In this document: positions 1 to 6,332 of the stretch, one piece after another
Layout of the letters: every line of letters begins with the position of its first letter
Position numbering within the stretch: position 1 is the stretch's first letter
Assembly (NCBI GenBank): GCA_003560215.1
Contig: PWIY01000143.1
Span: forward strand, 1-9,630
Reading direction: 5' to 3'
Source: Bacteroidales bacterium
GTDB lineage: Bacteria; Bacteroidota; Bacteroidia; Bacteroidales; UBA7960
Length of the DNA: 9,630 nucleotides
Position numbers and translations under genes: made by a program
The notes under the pieces: model-generated
Databases searched by the model: none
What the model was told of the DNA's origin: nothing
The model's input: the letters and a program-made list of their open reading frames with translations, nothing else

Positions 1-2900
1 GCATCTCCGCCCGAAGAACTGAACTGGTTGATAAGCATGGCTTTTGGTCCGTCGTGGGCTACTCCGGGTGTGCGCATTGGGTGTTCGAGCCCTGCACGGT
101 ACCATTTGGCATGGGTCTGCCTGTTGAGGATTTCCACCATCCGGTCAGGAATGAAACCGCCTCCATTGAACCTCTCATCAATAATCAGGGCCTCCTTGTC
201 GTGATAGGCATACATCCCCTTGAACAACTCTTCATTTCCTTCAGTTGATGTGTTGGGTACATAAATATACCCGATGCGCCCGTCAGACATTTCATCCACC
301 ATGGCCCGGCGGGTATTGACCCAGTCCAGATGCCGCAAACCGGTTTCGCTGCTGATCGGCTTAATGGTATAGCTGCGGGCTCCACTGGCAGTTGGCCGGT
401 CGTTGACTGTGATCCGGGTGTTTTTGTCAACACGGTTTTCAAGGTATTTATAGAGGTTTTGTGACGTTGTGATGTCGTTGCCTTCGATTGCGATCAGGTA
501 TTCGCCCTCACTGATGGTAATACCCTGCATGGTAAGCGGAGAACGTAAAGAGCTGTCATAGTTCGCTCCCTCATAGATTTTGCTGATCACAAACCGGCCA
601 TTTTCATGGTCAGGTTGCAGGTCTGCTCCCAACAGTCCGGTTTCAACCCGATCCACACGCTCAAAATCACCATAGTCCACGTAAGCATGCCCGGTGTTGG
701 TTTCTGCGATCATTTCTCCGAAAATATAATCCAGGTCAAAGCGGTGATTCAGGAATGGCAGCAATGCGGAATATCTTTCATAGAATTCATCCCAGTCAAC
801 TTCATGCAGGTTCTCCACATAAAAAAAGTCGCGGTAAATACGCCAGCCATCGGTGAAGATCTGTTCCCACTCTTTGCGCGGTTCAATGCGCATGTTCATA
901 TCAGAAAGATCAAGCCTCCCTTCGTCTGTGCTTCTGCCGGGTGCCAGGTTTGCCACTCCGTATTCGCCACGGAACATATACAGGAAGCTGCTTTCATCGG
1001 CCGAAACAATGCCTGTGCGGATGCCGTCCATGATCGACTGATCTTCCTGCTCCACGTAGTTGTAACGCCGCATTCCGCTGTTACCGAAGTATACCAGACC
1101 ATCGGTTACGGCCTGCAGGCCGGAATAACTTCCGGCTCCCATCGGGAATGCAACCACCCGTCTGTCGGCCCCTTCTGTCTGGATTGTGACATGGATGTCT
1201 CCATCATTGTTGCTATCGCTTTCCTGGTCCTCCCTGCCTGTGGGTTCAATTGTTTCTTCCGGTTCGAACAACCGCGGACTCTCATCGGTCAGGTACATGG
1301 CGTAGATCCTTGTTGATCGGTTGTAGAGGTAGTTGAACTCAAATGAAGAAAAAGTGAGGTTGAAATCACGGTCTGAAGTAAAGAAAATATATTCTCCGTC
1401 TTTGGAAAAAACCGGATTGCTTTCGTTGTATTTGTCGCCGGTGAGTTGAAAGGGTTCTCCGTCTTCGATGTTGTAAACCCATACAGCTCCCTGTCCGTTG
1501 CGGCTGCTTTTGGCATAGGTGATCCACCTTGAGTCTGGTGAGAAGTCGTAGTGACGGATTTCTTCAGCAGTGGGTCTGTCGACTTCTGTCAGATCTCCGG
1601 TTTCGGTATCCAGCAGCTGCAGTCGCATGCTGCGGTCAAAAAATACCAGGTAACGACTGTCGGGCGACCATTTGGGCTGATACTTCCATCCCTGGCTGCC
1701 AAAAGTTACCTGGCGGGGCTCGGCTCCTTCTGCATTTTCGAGCAGGTATATTTCATATTCTCCGGTGGTGTCGGCATAATAGGCGATCCATTTTCCATCA
1801 GGAGACCATTGCGGGTAAACAGCCCTTTCGCCCTGGGTGCGTGTCAGGTTAAAAGTTGTTCCCTCGCCGGCCGGTACCGAAAAGATATCTCCCCGCGCGT
1901 CAAAAAGGACACGGTTTCCGGTTGGTGATACCGCCATACTGTGGATATTATCTTTCACATTTTTCTGGTAGGGGAGGGTATTGGCAAAATCGTAATGGAT
2001 ATTGACCACAACACGTTCCTGCTGACCTGTTTCCAGGTTGAGCCGATATATGTGACCACCGCTTTCATACACGAGCTGCCCGTTTGTTCCCGAGGGCCAC
2101 ATCACATCAAAATCATCATGAAAGGTCATTTGTTCAACCTCTCCCGTGTTGGTGTCGTAACTGTGAATGTTCAGCCACTTGTCGCGGTCGGATGCAAAAT
2201 AGATTTTGTCTCCGTACCAGACCGGGATGTGATCGGTTCCCTTGAAATCTGTGACCTGCCGTGAGGTGTTCTCTTCCAGGTCATAAACCCAGATGTCAGA
2301 AGCTCTTCCCCCTTTGTATCTTTTCCAAGTGCGGAACTCCCTGTCAACGTAGGCAAAGGCCATTTTGTTCCCTTCAGGTGAAAGGACACCGAATCCACCA
2401 TGGGGGATGGGCAGGGGTTCCTCCATTCCTCCTTCAATGTCGACCGTAAAATATTTACCCATGCGATCGCCGTATGGGGTCCGGTTGCTGCGGAAAAGAA
2501 CTTCCCGGCTGTCGGGTGTCCATCCCAGTACCACATTGTCAAATCCTCCCCTGGGGGGCATGGGGCCCACGTCATTGTAGTAGGTAAGCTGCCTGGGTGT
2601 ACCTCCTTCTGCCGGCATTACGTAAACCTGGCGTGAGCCGCTGTATTCGGCAGAAAAGGCGATCCATTGTCCGTCCGGAGAGATTTTAGGGAAAAGCTCC
2701 AGCCCTTTGTGGGATGTGAGCTGTTTGGCATCTCCGCCTCCGGCATTTACGGTCCAGATATTTCCGGCGTAGACGAAAACAACCTGGTCTCCGTTGATGT
2801 CAGGATAGCGCATCAGTCGCGCATCCTCAGTGGCAAATACACCTGCAGACATCATCAGAAAACCGAAAAAAGCAATGATGTTGATTGGTAGTGATCGCAT
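1..2900 (-). CDS. Secreted Tricorn-like serine protease (peptidase family S41), 3' end missing
   Basis: This is a large Tricorn-type peptidase, open at the left window edge after 966 complete codons. Residues 1-23 form a signal peptide (Arg at 2, hydrophobic core, cleavage likely after Val-Phe-Ala), so the protein should act in the periplasm or envelope, unlike cytosolic archaeal Tricorn. Residues about 40-540 contain many TolB/PD40-type propeller repeats, for example SPDGQW near 72, SPDGKW near 362, SPDSRY near 411 and SPDSRW near 452. A highly acidic insert starts at 545. The Tricorn core region follows, then a PDZ-like segment (about 754-850) and the S41 catalytic domain. DERFNGGG (908-915) is the usual oxyanion-region motif. 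Ser963 in SSSGGD is the likely nucleophile, and His738 in NTGHAY is the likely catalytic histidine. The final catalytic glutamate lies outside the window. Tricorn proteins degrade peptides of a few to tens of residues; the substrate here is unknown. The ATG follows an A-rich leader without a Shine-Dalgarno sequence, 11 bases behind the synthase gene, so co-transcription is likely. Confidence 0.93.
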   Translation of the reverse strand, partial: MRSLPINIIAFFGFLMMSAGVFATEDARLMRYPDINGDQVVFVYAGNIWTVNAGGGDAKQLTSHKGLELFPKISPDGQWIAFSAEYSGSRQVYVMPAEGGTPRQLTYYNDVGPMPPRGGFDNVVLGWTPDSREVLFRSNRTPYGDRMGKYFTVDIEGGMEEPLPIPHGGFGVLSPEGNKMAFAYVDREFRTWKRYKGGRASDIWVYDLEENTSRQVTDFKGTDHIPVWYGDKIYFASDRDKWLNIHSYDTNTGEVEQMTFHDDFDVMWPSGTNGQLVYESGGHIYRLNLETGQQERVVVNIHYDFANTLPYQKNVKDNIHSMAVSPTGNRVLFDARGDIFSVPAGEGTTFNLTRTQGERAVYPQWSPDGKWIAYYADTTGEYEIYLLENAEGAEPRQVTFGSQGWKYQPKWSPDSRYLVFFDRSMRLQLLDTETGDLTEVDRPTAEEIRHYDFSPDSRWITYAKSSRNGQGAVWVYNIEDGEPFQLTGDKYNESNPVFSKDGEYIFFTSDRDFNLTFSSFEFNYLYNRSTRIYAMYLTDESPRLFEPEETIEPTGREDQESDSNNDGDIHVTIQTEGADRRVVAFPMGAGSYSGLQAVTDGLVYFGNSGMRRYNYVEQEDQSIMDGIRTGIVSADESSFLYMFRGEYGVANLAPGRSTDEGRLDLSDMNMRIEPRKEWEQIFTDGWRIYRDFFYVENLHEVDWDEFYERYSALLPFLNHRFDLDYIFGEMIAETNTGHAYVDYGDFERVDRVETGLLGADLQPDHENGRFVISKIYEGANYDSSLRSPLTMQGITISEGEYLIAIEGNDITTSQNLYKYLENRVDKNTRITVNDRPTASGARSYTIKPISSETGLRHLDWVNTRRAMVDEMSDGRIGYIYVPNTSTEGNEELFKGMYAYHDKEALIIDERFNGGGFIPDRMVEILNRQTHAKWYRAGLEHPMRTPGVAHDGPKAMLINQFSSSGGD

Positions 2901-2904
2901 AAGA

Positions 2905-2913
2905 TTTTTTTTT
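2905..2913. repeat. Nine-base T run (A9 on the coding strand) at the synthase/protease junction
   Basis: The plus strand has nine consecutive T residues. On the coding strand this is an A run that begins inside the TAA stop codon of the synthase gene and ends five bases before the protease ATG. It takes up most of the 11-base spacer. No stem precedes it and it is A-rich in the transcript, so it is not an intrinsic terminator. An A-rich leader is a common substitute for a Shine-Dalgarno sequence in Bacteroidota and could help translation of the protease. Confidence 0.7.
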
Positions 2914-3988
2914 ATTGTTTATAGATTATGGCATTGATATTCATTCCTGCGCCCACTGAGGCAAACAGGAGGTAGTCTCCTTTTTCAATTTTGTGGTTGC
3001 TGAGCTGTTGATTCAGTATCATGTCGTAGAGGGTGGGAACCGTGGCAACAGAACTGTTCCCGAGTTCCTGAATATTCATGGGCATGACGTCGGTTGTTTC
3101 CGGCTTGATTTTGTACTGCCGGTAAAACCGCTTTACAATTCCTTCGTCCATTTTTTCGTTGGCCTGGTGCAGGAGTACCTTGCGGATATCCTGCACATCA
3201 ATGCCGGCTTTGTCAAGGGCCGCCTTCATGGCCGGGGGCACCTGGGAAATGGCATATTCATACACCTTTCTGCCATCCATTTTGATATATCTTGTATCAG
3301 GATCACTTTGGGGTTTGTATGATTTTCCCATATAGAGGTAATGGACTTCTTCTTCGGTGTGGCTGACTGCCGCAAAGGAGAGAATGCCTCGTTTTTCTTC
3401 TTCCTCTATGCCTTCAATAACCGTTGCCCCGGCTCCGTCGGAAAAGATCATGGTATCCCGGTCGTATTTGTCGACCACCCTCGACAGGGTTTCGGCACCA
3501 ATCACAAGGCAACGGCGGGCCATGCCAGTCCGGATAAAAGCGTCGGCCTGAATGAGACCCTGTATCCACCCGGGGCACCCGAAAATTAAATCATAGGGAA
3601 TGCACTGCGGGTTTCTGATGCCCAGCTGATTTTTAACGCGGGAAGCAATGGACGGAACCATATCCGTCTGGATGGTTCCCCGGATTACATCACCGAAATT
3701 GTGGGCCACAATAATCTGATCGATGGTTTCCGGATCAGCTCCTGCCGCTTCAATGGCTCTTCTTGCTGCAATGGCTGCGATGTCAGAGGTGGTTTGGTTC
3801 TCCTCCACCCAGCGCCTTTCTGCAATCCCGGTGATGTCACGGAATTTACGCACCACATCCTCGCCGGGTGAATCAATGACGGCTTCTGCTTTGTCGAAGA
3901 AGGTCTGGCGGGCAAAGTGGCTGTTATCAATGCGCCGGGTCGGGATAAAACTTCCGGTTCCCGTAATAACTGTGTTCAGATTACTCAT
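2912..3988 (-). CDS. Ketoacyl-ACP synthase III (FabH-like), thiolase fold
   Basis: A complete 358-residue protein of the FabH/thiolase-like family. This family condenses an acyl-CoA (or acyl-ACP) starter with malonyl-ACP in the cytoplasm. The catalytic triad is visible: Cys138 in FGCPGW, His274 in LLHQAN and Asn311 in ELGNSS, in the order and spacing of FabH (Cys112, His244, Asn274 in E. coli). SDGAGA (183-188) and the C-terminal SVGAGMN (344-350) are further family motifs. It is roughly 40 residues longer than classical FabH, with extra sequence near the N-terminus and around residues 195-235. The residue after the Cys is Pro, where housekeeping FabH usually has Ser or Ala. It may therefore be a paralogue for a specialised starter or secondary lipid rather than the essential fatty-acid initiator, and I give no symbol for that reason. 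The ATG at 3988 has no Shine-Dalgarno sequence. The Tricorn-like gene follows directly. The start agrees with the family's N-terminal beta strand (TVITGTGSFIP). Confidence 0.93.
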   Translation of the reverse strand: MSNLNTVITGTGSFIPTRRIDNSHFARQTFFDKAEAVIDSPGEDVVRKFRDITGIAERRWVEENQTTSDIAAIAARRAIEAAGADPETIDQIIVAHNFGDVIRGTIQTDMVPSIASRVKNQLGIRNPQCIPYDLIFGCPGWIQGLIQADAFIRTGMARRCLVIGAETLSRVVDKYDRDTMIFSDGAGATVIEGIEEEEKRGILSFAAVSHTEEEVHYLYMGKSYKPQSDPDTRYIKMDGRKVYEYAISQVPPAMKAALDKAGIDVQDIRKVLLHQANEKMDEGIVKRFYRQYKIKPETTDVMPMNIQELGNSSVATVPTLYDMILNQQLSNHKIEKGDYLLFASVGAGMNINAIIYKQ

Positions 3989-4141
3989 GTTGGTTTAGAA
4001 TAAAATTGTTAAATGGCTCTTTTTGACTGATCCCTGTCATAGCAAAAAGGCTGGAAAATTACAGATTTTTTTTAATTCAGGGAAATCGGGCTGTTCTTAC
4101 CTGACGATCATGGATGGAAAGAAGGCCCGGAATCCATTTAA

Positions 4142-4169
4142 TTTGCAGGGCAAAATAAATGTAACTTTG
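4142..4169 (+). promoter_or_regulatory. Bacteroidota-type promoter candidate for the BatA-domain gene
   Basis: TAACTTTG at 4162-4169 matches the Bacteroidota -7 consensus TAnnTTTG exactly. A TTTG at 4142-4145 could be the -33 box; the gap between the two is 16 bases, slightly shorter than the usual range as I recall it. Transcription would begin a few bases after the -7 box, leaving a leader of roughly 40 bases before the ATG at 4215. The position immediately upstream of a gene and the exact -7 match support it; the short spacing weakens it. Confidence 0.5.
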
Positions 4170-4177
4170 CAAAGTTA
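4162..4177. repeat. Perfect 16-base palindrome overlapping the -7 box
   Basis: TAACTTTGCAAAGTTA equals its own reverse complement over all 16 bases. Its left half is the plus-strand -7 box, so the right half covers the expected transcription start. Its right half is an equally good -7 box on the minus strand, directed towards the synthase gene. It could be an operator, a two-way promoter element, or a by-product of the frequent TTTGCA extension of this promoter class. Confidence 0.6.
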
Positions 4178-4214
4178 AAATAACAAAAGCGGATTTTCGC
4201 ATTTCAATTTGACA

Positions 4215-6254
4215 ATGATGCATTTTGTTTACCCAGGTTTTCTGTTCGCCCTGTTTGCTGTAAGCATTCCGGTAATCATACATCTTTTTCGTTTCCGGCG
4301 TTTCAGAACGGTGTTTTTTCCGAACATCGCTTTCCTGGAAAAGCTGAGTGAAGCCTCCGCACGTGAGTCCCGTTTGAAGCACCTGCTGGTATTGCTTGCA
4401 AGGATACTGGCCATTGTTTTTCTGGTTCTGGCATTTGCCCGGCCATATATCCCGGCCGAAGGGGAGGCGATCAGTCCTGAAGGAAATGCAGTGGGTGTAT
4501 ATATCGATAACTCTTTCAGCATGGAAGCCCTTTCTGGAGAGGGAAGATTACTGGATGAAGCACGTTCCCGTGCCCTGGAGATTGCGGAGGCTTATGGAGC
4601 GGGTGATCGGTTCCTTTTGCTTACAAATGATTTTGAAGGGCAGCATCAGCGGTTCGTAAGCCGCAGGGAATTTATGGAAATGGTTATGCAGGTGGAGGTG
4701 TCCTCTACCGTCAGAACGATTGCTGAAGTGGCCACAAGAAAGGCAGAACTGTTTTCCGGTGAACCGGCTGTAAATCAGAGAGCTTATTACCTCAGTGATT
4801 ACCAGAAATCGACCAGCGGGCTTGATGAACTTGACAGTTCACCCTCGCCTGATGCCTGGTTCATCCCTCTTGAAGCACGCAGGTCGGATAATGTTTTTAT
4901 CGATTCGGTATGGTTTGATTCTCCTGTTCATTTGTCGGGGGAGCAGGTGGACCTTACGGTACGGATCTCAAACGACGGCGGGCAGGTGCTGGAAAACCAG
5001 CCTCTTCGGTTGTATGTGGACGGGCGTCAGCGGAGTGTGGTTGCATTCAGCCTGGGAGCAGGAGAAACAACAGAACTTTCAGTCAGCTGGTCAGCCGGCC
5101 AGGGCCCTTTTCAGCAGGGACACGTTGAGATTTCCGATCACCCTGTAAGCTTTGATGACCGGTTATATTTCAGTTATCCGGTGGCGACCGAAATACCTTT
5201 GCTTGCACTGGAGGGTGATGGGTTTAACCCGTATCTGCAGGCACTTTATGGTGAGGATGAACTATTCAGTTACCAGACCATGCCCGGGTTTTCCATTGAT
5301 TACGGACAGCTTTCGGAGCATCATTTGCTCATTATGGATGGATTTGAGCAGATTTCGGATGGCCTTGCACTTGAATTACAGCGTTTCGCGGAGGGCGGGG
5401 GTAGCCTGGTGATATTTCCGGGTACCGGCGCCGACATTTCTTCCTATAACCGGTTTTTTCAGTCTGTTGGCATCGATCGTTTTGAACGGGCTGATACAAC
5501 TGCCTCAGATGTGTCTTCCATCAATGAATTGCACAGGTTGTTTGACGGGGTATTTGAGGAAATTCCCGATCAGATGGATCTGCCCGGGGCTTTTCGTTAT
5601 TACGCAATCAGCAGGCAGGTTGGAACAGGTGGCGAGGTGCTGATGACTTTGCAGAACGGCCGGCCTTTTTTCACCTCCTACAATGTGGGAGACGGGAAGA
5701 TTTACTTGTCGGCTGTGCCCATGGATAACAGCTATACTGATTTTCACAGGCACGCCATTTTTGTACCGGTGATGCTCAACATCGCCCTGCAGGGAGGAGC
5801 CACACAACCCGCGTTTCATACCATCGGCCGGGACCAGTCAGTAACAGTACCAGGTAAAGGCTCCCTTCAGGGGCAGGTTTTTTCGGTGGGCAGAAATGGG
5901 TTTGAGGTAATTCCTGAGCAAAGACGCAGGGGAAATCAGGTTCAGTTGTGGTTTCATGATCAGATTTCGGAGGCCGGGAATTACCTGCTGTCTTTTAATG
6001 GAGATGAGTCCGGTGGCCTGTCTTTTAACTATGATCGCCGGGAGTCCCTGATGGAATGCTACAGTAAAAATGAACTCCGGGAAAAGCTGGATGATATGCA
6101 GACAGAGGGTGTACGGGTGGTCGATACCGGCGACCGGCCCCTGGAAAATGTATTGCATGAGATGGGCATGGGCCGCTCATTATGGCGGTTGTTTATTGTC
6201 CTGGCTTTGCTCTTTCTGCTTGCAGAAGTGGTCCTGATCCGTTTCTGGAAATAA
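4215..6254 (+). CDS. BatA-domain (aerotolerance-type) membrane protein with VWA-like and amidotransferase-like regions
   Basis: A 679-residue membrane protein with an N-terminal BatA domain. Two membrane segments (about residues 6-24 and 57-75) flank a basic loop with the family-typical HLFRFRRFRTVFFPNIAFL. A VWA-like domain follows, with DNSFS at 98-102 matching the DxSxS metal-site motif. Residues about 230-320 look like a CARDB/Ig-like beta domain. Residues about 325-520 resemble a class I glutamine amidotransferase fold (LLIMDGFEQIS, then GGGSLVIFPG near 395-403), with no obvious catalytic Cys, so probably non-catalytic. The last 25 residues are a third membrane segment ending in a short basic tail. 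Most of the protein should face the periplasm. Proteins of this architecture occur widely in Bacteroidota and their function is unknown; the BatA name comes from the Bacteroides aerotolerance locus, but no batB-E partner is present here. The start at 4215 or the adjacent ATG at 4218 fits the family N-terminus (MHF-YP-FLFAL). An in-frame TTG at 4209 is less likely. Confidence 0.9.
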   Translation: MMHFVYPGFLFALFAVSIPVIIHLFRFRRFRTVFFPNIAFLEKLSEASARESRLKHLLVLLARILAIVFLVLAFARPYIPAEGEAISPEGNAVGVYIDNSFSMEALSGEGRLLDEARSRALEIAEAYGAGDRFLLLTNDFEGQHQRFVSRREFMEMVMQVEVSSTVRTIAEVATRKAELFSGEPAVNQRAYYLSDYQKSTSGLDELDSSPSPDAWFIPLEARRSDNVFIDSVWFDSPVHLSGEQVDLTVRISNDGGQVLENQPLRLYVDGRQRSVVAFSLGAGETTELSVSWSAGQGPFQQGHVEISDHPVSFDDRLYFSYPVATEIPLLALEGDGFNPYLQALYGEDELFSYQTMPGFSIDYGQLSEHHLLIMDGFEQISDGLALELQRFAEGGGSLVIFPGTGADISSYNRFFQSVGIDRFERADTTASDVSSINELHRLFDGVFEEIPDQMDLPGAFRYYAISRQVGTGGEVLMTLQNGRPFFTSYNVGDGKIYLSAVPMDNSYTDFHRHAIFVPVMLNIALQGGATQPAFHTIGRDQSVTVPGKGSLQGQVFSVGRNGFEVIPEQRRRGNQVQLWFHDQISEAGNYLLSFNGDESGGLSFNYDRRESLMECYSKNELREKLDDMQTEGVRVVDTGDRPLENVLHEMGMGRSLWRLFIVLALLFLLAEVVLIRFWK

Positions 6255-6275
6255 GCCGCCATCGGGATTTATTTA

Positions 6276-6283
6276 TAAATTTG
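6276..6283 (+). promoter_or_regulatory. -7 promoter element candidate upstream of parC
   Basis: TAAATTTG matches TAnnTTTG, and the following GCA is often seen in this promoter class. It lies 49 bases before the chosen parC ATG, which would give a leader of about 43 bases. I see no TTTG or TTG at the usual -33 distance, so this is a half-supported promoter. Read-through from the BatA-domain gene is also possible, as no terminator is visible in the 78-base gap. Confidence 0.4.
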
Positions 6284-6332
6284 CAGCACTTTATTGAATT
6301 GCGGATCCGTCTGTATTATTTTATTTTGTTTC

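Larger units (their letters stand above)
3989..4214. other. Divergent intergenic region between the synthase and BatA-domain genes
   Basis: This 226-base region separates the two divergent transcription units and has no convincing coding sequence. It holds the plus-strand promoter candidate and the palindrome listed separately. The half facing the synthase gene has T-rich stretches around 4019-4024 and 4065-4073. I looked for a minus-strand TAnnTTTG box and found only the one created by the palindrome, which lacks a -33 partner at normal distance. The promoter of the synthase/protease unit is therefore not identified. Confidence 0.6.

Noticed and set aside
606..1316. A 236-codon plus-strand open frame inside the protease gene
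   Set aside because: It is antisense to an uninterrupted Tricorn-like frame with clear motifs, its translation has no recognisable domain, and its composition is that of a reverse-strand shadow.
2901..2914. Intrinsic terminator between synthase and protease genes
   Set aside because: In the transcript the run is A, not U, and there is no GC-rich stem before it.
4162..4177. Minus-strand promoter for the synthase/protease unit using the other half of the palindrome
   Set aside because: The only CAA that could serve as its -33 box is about 27 bases away, too far, and the leader would be about 175 bases; kept only as a possibility within the palindrome finding.
4077..4382. A minus-strand frame of about 100 codons spanning the intergenic region and the BatA gene start
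   Set aside because: It overlaps the promoter candidate and the conserved BatA N-terminus on the opposite strand and resembles no known protein.
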